Below, piece by piece: positions 16,911 to 25,148 of a stretch of DNA of 64,000 nucleotides. Position numbers and translations under genes: made by a program. Position 1 is the first letter of the stretch, and every line of letters starts with the position of its first letter. The stretch is from Hohaiivirga sp031546825 (GTDB lineage: Bacteria > Pseudomonadota > Alphaproteobacteria > Rhizobiales > Beijerinckiaceae), in assembly GCA_031546825.1 (NCBI GenBank), contig JAVBJU010000016.1, positions 1-64,000 of the forward strand, given 5' to 3'. A model generated the notes under the pieces. It saw only the letters and a program-made list of their open reading frames with translations. It was not told where the DNA came from and made no database searches.

Positions 16911-18113
16911 ATGGGCTTTCTGTCCGACGCTCTTGCCCGCATCAAACCATCTGCCACACTGGTGATCACGCAGAAGGCGCGCGATTTAAAGAACCAGGGC
17001 AGGGATGTCATAAGCCTGTCGGTGGGCGAGCCCGATTTTGAGACGCCTGACCATATCAAGGAAGCGGCGATTGCGGCCATACGCCGCGGCGAAACACGCT
17101 ATCCGCCCGTGACCGGAATTATTCCGTTGCGTGAAGCGATCGTCCGCAAGTTCAAGCGCGAAAATAATCTTGATTACAAGCCGTCGCAGATCATCGTCGG
17201 CACCGGCGGAAAGCATGTGCTGTTCAACGCCTTGATGGCGACGGTGAATATGGGTGACGAAGTCATCATCCCCACCCCCTACTGGGTCTCTTACCCGGAG
17301 ATGGTCGCGGTGGCGGGCGGCAAGTCGGTGATGGTCGAGACCACACTGGAAGCGGGCTTCAAGCTGCGGGCGGATGCGCTCGAAAAGGCGATTACGCCGC
17401 GCACCAAATGGGTGATTCTCAACTCGCCGTCCAATCCGAGCGGTGCCGCCTATACCTATGCGGAAATGAAGAAAATCACCGATGTTCTGATGCGCCATCC
17501 GCATGTCTGGGTGATGACCGACGATATCTATGAGCATCTCACCTATGGCGATTTCAAATTCGTGACGCCCGCCGAGGTTGAACCCGGAATTTATGATCGT
17601 ACCCTGACGATCAACGGTGTTTCCAAGGCCTATGCCATGACCGGCTGGCGCATCGGCTATGCGGCTGGTCCGGAGAAGCTCATCAAGGCGATGGATATGC
17701 TGCAAGGCCAGCAGACCTCGGGTGCCTGCACCATTGCCCAATGGGCGGCGGTCCAAGCGCTTGACGGCCCCCAGGACCACCTGGCGGTGTTCCGCAAGGC
17801 TTTCCAGGGGCGGCGCGATCTGGTGGTTTCCATGCTCAATCAGGCCCAGTTCCTGAAATGCCCGATGCCGGAAGGCGCGTTCTACGTTTACCCATCGGTG
17901 GCGGCGGCCATCGGCAGGAAGGCCCCGTCGGGCAAGGTCATTGAAACCGATGAGGATTTCGTGTCCGAGCTGCTGGAGGCGGAAGGGGTCGCCGCTGTGC
18001 ACGGCAGTGCGTTTGGGCTTGGCCCGAATATGCGTATTTCCTACGCAACCTCGAATGCCGTGTTGGAAGACGCCTGTATGCGCATACAACGTTTCTGCGC
18101 TTCTCTACGCTGA
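16911..18113 (+). CDS. aspC: Aspartate aminotransferase (class I, subgroup Ib type)
   Basis: The 400-residue PLP enzyme transfers the amino group between aspartate and 2-oxoglutarate. Visible motifs are SLSVGEPDFETP (about 40), NSPSNPSGAAY (about 170), DDIYEHLTYG (about 200) and the PLP-Lys segment NGVSKAYAMTGWRIGY (about 235). The opening MGFLSDALARIKPSATLVITQKA is typical of alphaproteobacterial subgroup Ib enzymes, some of which also accept prephenate. ATG 16911 has AAGGAAAGG about 9 bases upstream; in-frame codons further 5' do not look like protein. Confidence 0.93.
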   Translation: MGFLSDALARIKPSATLVITQKARDLKNQGRDVISLSVGEPDFETPDHIKEAAIAAIRRGETRYPPVTGIIPLREAIVRKFKRENNLDYKPSQIIVGTGGKHVLFNALMATVNMGDEVIIPTPYWVSYPEMVAVAGGKSVMVETTLEAGFKLRADALEKAITPRTKWVILNSPSNPSGAAYTYAEMKKITDVLMRHPHVWVMTDDIYEHLTYGDFKFVTPAEVEPGIYDRTLTINGVSKAYAMTGWRIGYAAGPEKLIKAMDMLQGQQTSGACTIAQWAAVQALDGPQDHLAVFRKAFQGRRDLVVSMLNQAQFLKCPMPEGAFYVYPSVAAAIGRKAPSGKVIETDEDFVSELLEAEGVAAVHGSAFGLGPNMRISYATSNAVLEDACMRIQRFCASLR

Positions 18114-18145
18114 AAAGTCCATTAAGGGGGGGTGAGGAGACTACG

Positions 18146-18691
18146 ATGAAGGTTTTTAAGACAGTCACAGTCCTTGCCGCAATTCTCATGCTGGGGGCCT
18201 GCAGTCGCACGACGGAGCTGGCCCCTGGAACCATTGGCGATGCAACGCCCGAGGTTTACGGGCGGGCGGCTCCGCGGCTCCCGGCCAACTGGCAGAAGCT
18301 CAGCAATCCGGCGGGAAGTGATGCCGGATTGGCCTATGGATGCCGTCCCGAGGAATGCGCTAACCCTGGCCTGATTGGCTATCGGGCGCTGCGTGTTGGC
18401 GGAAATCATGAGGAGGCTGGGGCGGTTATTCCGGTCTCTCCAAGGCTGTTGCGGCGCATGGAGACCGAGGTCGCCCGCGCTTCTGGCGGAACCGTTGGCA
18501 ATGTAAGGGTTTCACGGGTCAGCAAGGCGGGTGATGAGGTCGAGCAGACCATGACCATCGCCAAGGCGCGCAAGGCTTATGCGATCATCCGGATGGTGCG
18601 GTTGCCCAATGAGGTGCGTGCCATTTTCGCTGCCGGAATGACGCCCGCCGACGCCCGTGCGTATATGGATATTGCACTCGCGGGTATATAA
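18146..18691 (+). CDS. Putative lipoprotein of unknown function
   Basis: The product of 181 residues begins with a lipoprotein signal whose lipobox is LGAC (acylated Cys near residue 19). The mature part contains two Cys close together (YGCRPEECANPG) and ends with AGMTPADARAYMDIALAGI. I do not recognise a family. GAGGAG lies 8 bases before the ATG. It follows aspC after 32 bases in the same direction and may be cotranscribed. It is followed by a family A palindrome. Confidence 0.75.
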   Translation: MKVFKTVTVLAAILMLGACSRTTELAPGTIGDATPEVYGRAAPRLPANWQKLSNPAGSDAGLAYGCRPEECANPGLIGYRALRVGGNHEEAGAVIPVSPRLLRRMETEVARASGGTVGNVRVSRVSKAGDEVEQTMTIAKARKAYAIIRMVRLPNEVRAIFAAGMTPADARAYMDIALAGI

Positions 18692-18742
18692 CGCCACGGG
18701 TATAAAGTGTTCCGCCCATATCACGGCCTGGAAAGTGCGGTC

Positions 18743-18780
18743 AGAGAGAAGCGCGTTTCATATTAAACGCACGTCACTCT
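18743..18780. repeat. Palindromic repeat family A, copy 3
   Basis: AGAGAGAAGCGCGTTT, loop CATATT, AAACGCACGTCACTCT. The 16-6-16 geometry and the outer AGAG/CTCT and inner GTTT/AAAC are kept, with several mismatches in the middle. It lies in the convergent gap between the lipoprotein and DUF817 genes. Confidence 0.75.
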
Positions 18781-18811
18781 AAACGCGGCTTTTCAGGTCA
18801 ATTGATTTTTA

Positions 18812-19690
18812 TCATGTCAAAAGGCGCGCGGCACCCTTCGGCGGATTGATCAGCGACACCATCACGTAGCTGATGATCATCAGCATGTACCACGAGCCGA
18901 GCTTCGCCAACGACACCATGCTCCAGCCATGCTTCTGGTTGGGGTAGAGCCAGGCGTTGGTGATGGTGCCGATGTTTTCCGCGAACCAGATGAACAGCGC
19001 CACCAGCAAAAACCCTACCAGCAGCGGCATCCGCCGGTGTTGGCGCCAGATGCGGAAATGGACCCATGTCCGGCCAAAGCACAGGGCGATGATGGCGAAG
19101 ATCAGCCAGCGCACATCCGCCATGTAATGATGGGTGAAAAAATTCACATAGATCGCGACCGACAGCACCAAGGTTGCCCAAAGCGGCGGGTGGTGGGTGA
19201 AATGGAAATCAAACAACCGCCAGGCGCGGGCGATGTAGGAGCCGATGCTCGCATACATAAAGCCGGTGAACAGCGGCACGCTGCCGATGCGTAACAGGCT
19301 CGCTTCCGGATAAACCCACGAACCCATATGCGTCTTGAAAATCTCCATGATGGTGCCGACGACATGGAACATCAGGATCACCTTGGCCTCGTCGTAGGTT
19401 TCCATACGGCAGGCGATGAGCAATAGCTGGATCATCACCGAGGCGACCACCAGAAAGTCATAGCGGGCAAGTGCCGCACCGCGCGGATACCACGCCCAGG
19501 TGGCGATCAGCAGGGCAACCATTGCCCCGCCGAACAGGCAGGCCCAGGCCTGTTTGAGACCAAAGCGCAGGAGCTCATAGCCAACCAAAGTGACGCCGCC
19601 GCGGTGTTCGGCCTGTTGGCCAAGCGCCGCCTCGCGCCGAACAAAAAGCGCATAGGGCCACCACGGATATTTAACGGTCTCGGTCGGCAT
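18812..19690 (-). CDS. DUF817 family integral membrane protein
   Basis: The 292-residue protein has about eight hydrophobic segments. It matches the DUF817 (YoaT-like) family in RMETYDEAKVILMFHVVGT, FKTHMGSWVYPE and FMYASIGSYIARAWRLF. The function is unknown. The conserved Asp/Glu/His residues in the membrane-proximal motifs suggest an enzyme or transporter, but that is a guess. I place the start at ATG 19690 (MPTETVKYPWW). The in-frame extension to 19750 translates a family B repeat and the AT-rich flank, not conserved protein. The ribosome-binding site is weak (CCGGG just before the ATG). Confidence 0.8.
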   Translation of the reverse strand: MPTETVKYPWWPYALFVRREAALGQQAEHRGGVTLVGYELLRFGLKQAWACLFGGAMVALLIATWAWYPRGAALARYDFLVVASVMIQLLLIACRMETYDEAKVILMFHVVGTIMEIFKTHMGSWVYPEASLLRIGSVPLFTGFMYASIGSYIARAWRLFDFHFTHHPPLWATLVLSVAIYVNFFTHHYMADVRWLIFAIIALCFGRTWVHFRIWRQHRRMPLLVGFLLVALFIWFAENIGTITNAWLYPNQKHGWSMVSLAKLGSWYMLMIISYVMVSLINPPKGAARLLT

Positions 19691-19720
19691 CCCGGATTTG
19701 CCCTGCATTTTTTTGTTGCG

Positions 19721-19765
19721 CAATGCTTTTGCGTTTAACCCGTGAGCCACTTAAAACGCGCATTG
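19721..19765. repeat. Palindromic repeat family B, copy 1
   Basis: This 45-bp element has perfectly inverted ends CAATGC/GCATTG. Inside it keeps the family core TTTGCGTTTAAC and CCACTTAAAACGCG. It lies between the SDR gene and the DUF817 gene, both minus strand. Confidence 0.8.
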
Positions 19766-19916
19766 CTGAAGCCATCAATGTGGGTGGTAATTAGCCGACA
19801 TATCGGGCGGTCTTTGTGGCCGGTTTATGCAGTTTTTGCGGGTCGAAAAACAAGACCCCCGCCGGGCTTACCGGCAAGGGGCTCGTGTCTGCTGCAAAAA
19901 ATACGAGCAGTATTTG

Positions 19917-20696
19917 TCAGAACGTGCCGGGATACGCGCCGCCATCCATCAAAAGGTTCTGGCCGGTGATGAAGCCCGCCTGGGCGCTGCACAGGAAAGC
20001 GCAGGCCGCGCCAAATTCATCGGGGTGGCCGAACCGCCCGGAGGGGTTCATGGCGCGTTCCTGCACGGCCACATCGGCCACCGAGAGTTTGGCCATGCGG
20101 GCGCGCGCCTCAAGCGTCACCTTGAGACGGTCGGTCTCAAACGGGCCGGGCAACAGGTTGTTGATGGTGACGTTGTGGCGCACCGTCTTGCGGGCGATGC
20201 CGGCAACGAAGCCGGTGAGGCCGGAGCGTGCGCCGTTGGAAAGCCCAAGAATTTCGATGGGTGCTTTCACCGCCGCCGAGGTGATGTTGACGATACGCCC
20301 GAACTTGCGGGAGATCATCTGGTCAACCGTGGCTTTGATCATCTCAATGGGGGTGAGCATATTGGCGTCGAGCGCGGCAATCCAGTCGGAACGGTTCCAC
20401 TGGCGAAAATCGCCGGGCGGCGGACCACCGGCATTGTTGATGAGAATGTCCGGTGAAGGGCAGGCGGCCAGCGCCTTGGTGCGGCCTTCCGGCGTGGTGA
20501 TATCGGCAGCAACTGCAATGACATCGACACCGCTCTGCATGCGGATGTCGTGGGCGGCCTCTTCCAGCGCCTCAATCCCGCGCGCCACGATGGTGACGGC
20601 AACGCCTTCCTTAGCCAGCGCCAGTGCCGATGCGCGGCCAAGCCCCTTGCTCGCGGCGCAAACCAGCGCGGTTTTTCCCCTGATATTGAGATCCAT
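19917..20696 (-). CDS. Short-chain dehydrogenase/reductase-like protein lacking the YxxxK motif
   Basis: The 259-residue Rossmann protein has the cofactor motif ASKGLGRA (TGxxxGxG-like, about residue 15) and NNAGG (about 88). The active-site Ser is present (ITSAAVK, about 140). Where YxxxK is expected the sequence is LGLSNGARSGL, so neither catalytic Tyr nor Lys is present at the normal spacing. The protein may be a divergent SDR with another chemistry or a non-catalytic binder; database names such as 3-oxoacyl-ACP reductase would be unsafe. GGAGGG lies 8 bases before the ATG. Confidence 0.82.
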   Translation of the reverse strand: MDLNIRGKTALVCAASKGLGRASALALAKEGVAVTIVARGIEALEEAAHDIRMQSGVDVIAVAADITTPEGRTKALAACPSPDILINNAGGPPPGDFRQWNRSDWIAALDANMLTPIEMIKATVDQMISRKFGRIVNITSAAVKAPIEILGLSNGARSGLTGFVAGIARKTVRHNVTINNLLPGPFETDRLKVTLEARARMAKLSVADVAVQERAMNPSGRFGHPDEFGAACAFLCSAQAGFITGQNLLMDGGAYPGTF

Positions 20697-20958
20697 ATGT
20701 CAGCCCTCCGAGAATCGTCTATCGGTCTGTTTTGCCATTCATGCCCATTTGCCGCATTTTCACAAGAAGTTGCCAAGGTCGCAGTTAATGGGTGCCCTGC
20801 CTGCGGCAATGCGTCTCTCAATAAATTAGTCATAAAGGGGCTTGCCAAGAGGCCAATACCGGAAGAGCATACGAGGTGCGCTTCTGAGTGGGTCTTCACG
20901 CCCAGTCGATGGTCCACCCGGTGAGAAGCGTTTCTCGAACAATGGGAAGGACCAAGTC

Positions 20959-23013
20959 ATGGCAGCTCTCACTAACAACGGCAGAGCAGGTAAGGGACCC
21001 CGATGCTTCGCGCTCGTCGGTCCCTTTCAGAGCGGCAAGACGACACTTCTGGAAAGCATTTTATTACGGGCCGGTGCCATTGAGCGCGTTGGCCGCGTGG
21101 CCGATGGTTCATCGGTGGGGGATGCCAGCCCCGAGGCCCGCGCCCATGTGATGAGCGTTGAGCCCAACATGGCGACGATTTCCTATCTCGGCGAGACGAT
21201 GAGTTTCATCGATTGCCCCGGCTCGGTTGAGTTTTTACGCGACATGCGCGCCACCATGCCGGTGTGCGATGCCGCCATCGTGGTGTGTGAGGCGGATGAA
21301 CGCAAACTGCCCGCGCTCGAAGTGGTGCTGAAGGAGCTCGAAGCCTTTAACATCCCGCGCATCCTGTTCATCAACAAGATCGACGCGGCCACCCAGCGCA
21401 TTCACGACACTCTGGCAACCCTGCAACCCGCGTCCACCATGCCCTTGCTGCTGCGCCAGATTCCCATCTGGAAGAACGGTATCGCGGTGGGCTATATCGA
21501 CCTCGCGCTGGAACGCGCCTTCGTCTATCGCGAACATGCTGAAAGCCAGGTCATCGAAATCCCGGCCAGCGATCTGTCGCGTGAAAAGGAAGCGCGCTAC
21601 GAAATGCTGGAAAAACTCGCCGATTACGACGACCAGCTCATGGAAGATTTGCTGTCGGAAATCGAACCGCCGCGCGATCGGGTGTTTGATGATATCACCC
21701 GCGATTTGCAGCAGCAAAAGCTCATTCCGGTGCTGTTCGGCTCCGCCGAGCGCGGCAATGGTGTGACACGCCTGCTCAAAACCCTGCGCCATGATGCCCC
21801 GATGCTCGGGGATACGCTGAAACGCCTCGGCATCTCCGAAAGCGGCCCAGCGCTCGCCCATACGGTCAAAACCCTCCACACCGCCCATGGCGGCAAGATG
21901 AGCATTGCCCGTGTGCTGCGCGGAACCTTCTCTGAGGGCAAAACCGTGACCGGCAGCCGGGGCGGCGAGGCGCGTATTGCCGGCTTATCGGTGCTCAAGC
22001 CCGGCCAGCCGCAGCGCGTGCCCCATGTGGAAGCGGGCCATCTCGCCGCTTTCGCCCGGCTTGATGCCATCGCCACCGGCGACAGCTTTACCTCCGACAA
22101 GAAAGCCCCCGCCGCCATCGATATGACCGAGACCGTCCCTCCGGTCTATTCCCTGACCATCCGCACCAAAGACCGCAAAGACGATGTGCGCCTGACCGCA
22201 AGCCTTGCCAAGATCATTGAGGAAGACCCCTCATACATCATTGAAACCAAGGCAGATCTCGGCGAAATCCGCCTGCATGGTCAGGGCGAGATGCATCTGC
22301 GCGTGGCGCTGGAGCGCCTGGCCGCGCGCTATCAGGTGGAGGTCAATACGGCACGGCCCAAGGTGAGCTACAGCGAAACCATCAAGGGTTCGGCGACGGC
22401 ACGCGGGCGGCATAAAAAGCAATCTGGCGGGCATGGCCAGTTCGGTGATGTGGTCATCGACATTGCGCCGCGCCAGCGCGGGGAAGGCTTTGTGTTCCAC
22501 GACAAGATCAGCGGTGGCGTCGTGCCGCGCCAATACATCCCCTCGGTCGAGACCGGCATTCGGGACGGCCTCAAGAAGGGCATTCTGGGCTTCCCGGTGG
22601 TGGATATCGCCGTCACATTGAAAGACGGCTCCTACCACACGGTGGATTCCTCCGACGCCGCCTTCCAGATGGCCGCTAAAGCTGGCTTGTCCGAGGCGCT
22701 GCCCAACGCGCATCCTGTTCTGCTGGAGCCCGTTCTGGCGGTGGATATCGCGGTGCCCTCGGAAGCCATCGCCAAGGCAAGCGCACTGGCCTCAGCGCGG
22801 CGCGGCCAAATTCTCGGCTATGACACCCGCCCCGGATGGCAAGGCTGGGATGTGTTGCAAGCGCTGATCCCTGAAGCAGAAATCGGTGATCTCATCATCG
22901 AGCTGCGCTCCGCCACCGCAGGCGTCGGCACCTTCACCACCAAGTTCAGCCACATGGCCGAACTCACCGGAAAAGCCGCCGAGACCATCATTGCCGCGAA
23001 TAAGCAGGCGTGA
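20959..23013 (+). CDS. Elongation factor G-like GTPase (EF-G paralogue)
   Basis: The 684-residue protein has the EF-G domain order: a GTPase domain with P-loop GPFQSGKTT (about 21-29), DCPGS, and NKID; a beta-barrel domain II; then EF-G domains III-V (GQGEMHLRVALERL, HKKQSGGHGQFGDVVIDI, and a C-terminal domain). Several GTPase residues differ from canonical EF-G (DCPGS for DTPGH), as in the EF-G-like family found beside true EF-G in many bacteria. The role is unknown; ribosome recycling or stress-linked translation is possible. GGGAAGGA lies 7 bases before the ATG; the in-frame upstream extension is not protein-like. Confidence 0.88.
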   Translation: MAALTNNGRAGKGPRCFALVGPFQSGKTTLLESILLRAGAIERVGRVADGSSVGDASPEARAHVMSVEPNMATISYLGETMSFIDCPGSVEFLRDMRATMPVCDAAIVVCEADERKLPALEVVLKELEAFNIPRILFINKIDAATQRIHDTLATLQPASTMPLLLRQIPIWKNGIAVGYIDLALERAFVYREHAESQVIEIPASDLSREKEARYEMLEKLADYDDQLMEDLLSEIEPPRDRVFDDITRDLQQQKLIPVLFGSAERGNGVTRLLKTLRHDAPMLGDTLKRLGISESGPALAHTVKTLHTAHGGKMSIARVLRGTFSEGKTVTGSRGGEARIAGLSVLKPGQPQRVPHVEAGHLAAFARLDAIATGDSFTSDKKAPAAIDMTETVPPVYSLTIRTKDRKDDVRLTASLAKIIEEDPSYIIETKADLGEIRLHGQGEMHLRVALERLAARYQVEVNTARPKVSYSETIKGSATARGRHKKQSGGHGQFGDVVIDIAPRQRGEGFVFHDKISGGVVPRQYIPSVETGIRDGLKKGILGFPVVDIAVTLKDGSYHTVDSSDAAFQMAAKAGLSEALPNAHPVLLEPVLAVDIAVPSEAIAKASALASARRGQILGYDTRPGWQGWDVLQALIPEAEIGDLIIELRSATAGVGTFTTKFSHMAELTGKAAETIIAANKQA

Positions 23014-23136
23014 GGTTTGGTGGGAGAACGAGCAGGGGGGCGTTGTTGCCCCCTTCGCATTGCGGACAGATTAATTACTGTGATGGGTTCGGTATTAGCA
23101 ACTTGGGTGTTTGGTTGCGTCACTCATGCACGCCGC

Positions 23137-23222
23137 AATTTCGGTGACAGTTTACTAAATTCTCTTTTCTGTATGACGTTGCAGGAAAAATTCTGGGAAT
23201 TTAGTAAACTGTCACCGAAATT
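23137..23222. repeat. Long inverted repeat, 25-bp perfect arms
   Basis: The arms at 23137-23161 and 23198-23222 are exact reverse complements over 25 bases; the outer parts read AATTTCGGTGACAG and CTGTCACCGAAATT. The 36-base centre is itself partly self-complementary (TTTTCTG with CAGGAAAA), so the whole 86 bases can fold into one hairpin. A 14-bp palindrome TAGGAATATTCCTA (23226-23239) and another imperfect hairpin (about 23261-23297) follow. The gap 23014-23340, between the convergent EF-G-like and DUF4238 genes, has no gene. The form suggests a non-autonomous REP/MITE-like element; no transposase is nearby. Confidence 0.85.
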
Positions 23223-23340
23223 ACTTAGGAATATTCCTAGTGGGGGTTTTATAGGGAATTGAGGGGTCCTCCCTCATGTTGGGGAGGGAGACCTCTGGTT
23301 CATATATGGTGCCTCTGAGAGTGTTTTTGGGGTGGTGGAA

Positions 23341-24195
23341 TCAAGTTCTTGATCGGTCTCTGGGGCGCTGCAAATGACATGTCAGGGATTCGATGAGAGG
23401 CCGTGAACGAGATGCAAACATGCTCGATTGCTGGACAATATTTTTGTTGAGCTTCCTGAGCCAACAGTCGTCAAAATTCTCAGTAACCCCACCTGTTCCG
23501 CGTGGGACAAATCCAAGGGCAATATCCGATGCGATGGGCCACCATAACCCTGGGCCAGGATTGTTGGTATCCTCCACGGGTTTGGGTGGGCTACTACCTA
23601 CAACCAAGCTTTTGATCGGGTTTTTTATTATCAGAATAGCGATATCAAAGTTATTCAGCAGGTCCGGCATTTCTCTATCGCCCAGCGCGCGGCGAGAGGT
23701 TTCAGCTCTGACAGTATTAAGAAATCTTTCCATCCCCCCAGGGGAACTTAATCTCGCTCTTTCTTCATCGGAAAAAGGGCCGTTTCTTTCTTCATATTGC
23801 GTCAGTGAGCGTAAAGCACCCTCTTTGCTCCAAGTTTTAGTACGCGAAACAACATCCGGGGAACGGGCAAACAATGTGAAAAAAAATGAATTTAAAACGT
23901 CCCGCTCGCCGTCTAACAATTTATAAAAGCCGCGGCCCCTCAAGGAAATGATCATTTTATCAATAATAGGCGCTGCATCGTTTTCGAGTTCGCCAAATTG
24001 TTCCTAAATTGTTACATCCATAAGTCCAGTGGCGGATATTACAGTGTTGAGGTCCTCTATCCAAAACCTGGCTTTCGGCCCGTAGCGCTTAAGCGTTAAG
24101 TACTCTTTCTCAAAAAACCAAAATTTCCCCTCATCATCGGTGAAGTTCTTCAGCATCATGACCGGGACGTGATGGTGTTTTCTAGGTTTGTTCAT
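23341..24195 (-). pseudogene. DUF4238-family gene with an in-frame TAG
   Basis: The reading frame from ATG 24195 to the stop at 23341 would encode 284 residues but is split once, by an in-frame TAG at 24004-24006. The first part (MNKPRKHHHVPVMMLKNF, then WFFEKE) carries the HHxVP...LKNF signature of DUF4238. Straight after the TAG the same frame continues EQFGELENDAAPIIDKMI, which fits the next conserved DUF4238 block, then GRGFYKLLDGERDVLNSF. No base is gained or lost, so this is one nonsense change, presumably from GAG or CAG. AAGGGG lies 6 bases before the ATG. The gene is AT-rich relative to its neighbours, suggesting recent acquisition. The function of DUF4238 is unknown to me. Confidence 0.75.
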
Positions 24196-24374
24196 AGTTG
24201 CCCCTTTGCGAAAGTCGATGAGCCGCATAATTCTCGTTCGTAGCTGACGCTATGCACTCGAATAATGTCAAGTGCCTGTCTACTTCCCGCCATTAACGAC
24301 CTTCAGACGTAAGCTCCCCCATCAAGCAGACTTTTTTAAATGAAGCTCCGAAACTGCGCCTCGCCTCGCAGGCC

Positions 24375-25148
24375 TCAACGATCCGTGCGCCCGAGAATCT
24401 CAATCAGCGGGCCGGCTTCGCCGGAAATGAGGCGTGTGCGCACGCCATAGGTTTCTGCCAGAATGTCTGGTGCAAGAGCGGCTTCAGGTGTTCCGCTTAT
24501 GGCAACCCTGCCTTCCGCCAGCACGATGACATGGTCGGCCATGCGGGCGGCGAGGGATAGATCGTGCAGGGTGACGATGACGCCCTTGCCCTCTTGATGG
24601 GCGAGGTTGCGGAAAATCTCGGTGGCTTCGAGTTGGTGGCGGGGGTCGAGACCGGCAAAGGGTTCATCGGCCAGAAGCCATGTGGGATCACCGGCAAGCG
24701 CCCGGGCGAGGATGACGCGCGCGCGTTCGCCTCCAGATAGCGTGGTCACATCGCGCTTGGCGAAAGCTGTGGTGTCGGTGGTGGCGAGGGCTTTGGTGAC
24801 AGCGGCACGGTCTGCGGCTGAGCGGCCATTGCCGTGGGCGGCGCGACCCAGCGTCACCACGGTGTGCACATCAAGCTGCCAGGCAATTTCCGGGTATTGC
24901 GGAATGAGGCCAATGCGCTTGGCGCGCGCGCGGGCGGAGAGTGCAAGCAGGCTATCGCCGCCGAGTGTCACCGCGCCAGAGGCCGGTGCAAGCAGGCCGC
25001 ACAGGCAGGCGAGCAGCGTGGATTTGCCAGCGCCGTTGGGGCCGACGATGGCGGTGACCTCTCTGGGGCGACAGGTGATGTCTATGCCGTCGAGAACTTT
25101 GCGGCTGCCCAGTGTGACGACCAGCGCCCGGCTTTGCAGAACGGTCAT
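24375..25148 (-). CDS. btuD: Vitamin B12 ABC transporter, ATP-binding protein
   Basis: The 257-residue ABC ATPase has Walker A GPNGAGKST (about 38), the signature LSGGERARV (about 138), Walker B WLLADEPF (about 157) and the H-loop TLHDLS. It belongs to the FecE/BtuD/HmuV group. Family membership alone would allow siderophore or haem uptake, but the cobalamin riboswitch upstream of the operon points to B12. Its start overlaps the permease stop by ATGA. It is the last gene of btuFCD. Confidence 0.88.
   Translation of the reverse strand: MTVLQSRALVVTLGSRKVLDGIDITCRPREVTAIVGPNGAGKSTLLACLCGLLAPASGAVTLGGDSLLALSARARAKRIGLIPQYPEIAWQLDVHTVVTLGRAAHGNGRSAADRAAVTKALATTDTTAFAKRDVTTLSGGERARVILARALAGDPTWLLADEPFAGLDPRHQLEATEIFRNLAHQEGKGVIVTLHDLSLAARMADHVIVLAEGRVAISGTPEAALAPDILAETYGVRTRLISGEAGPLIEILGRTDR

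Noticed and set aside
19917..20696. fabG (3-oxoacyl-ACP reductase)
   Set aside because: The YxxxK motif is missing and the context is not fatty-acid synthesis.
24254..24275. Operator-like GCACT...AGTGC upstream of the DUF4238 gene
   Set aside because: Only 5-bp arms with a 12-base spacer, in an AT-rich stretch where such matches are expected by chance.
23014..24374. Defence island
   Set aside because: A broken DUF4238 gene and an inverted repeat are present, but no effector, nuclease-toxin pair or known defence module.
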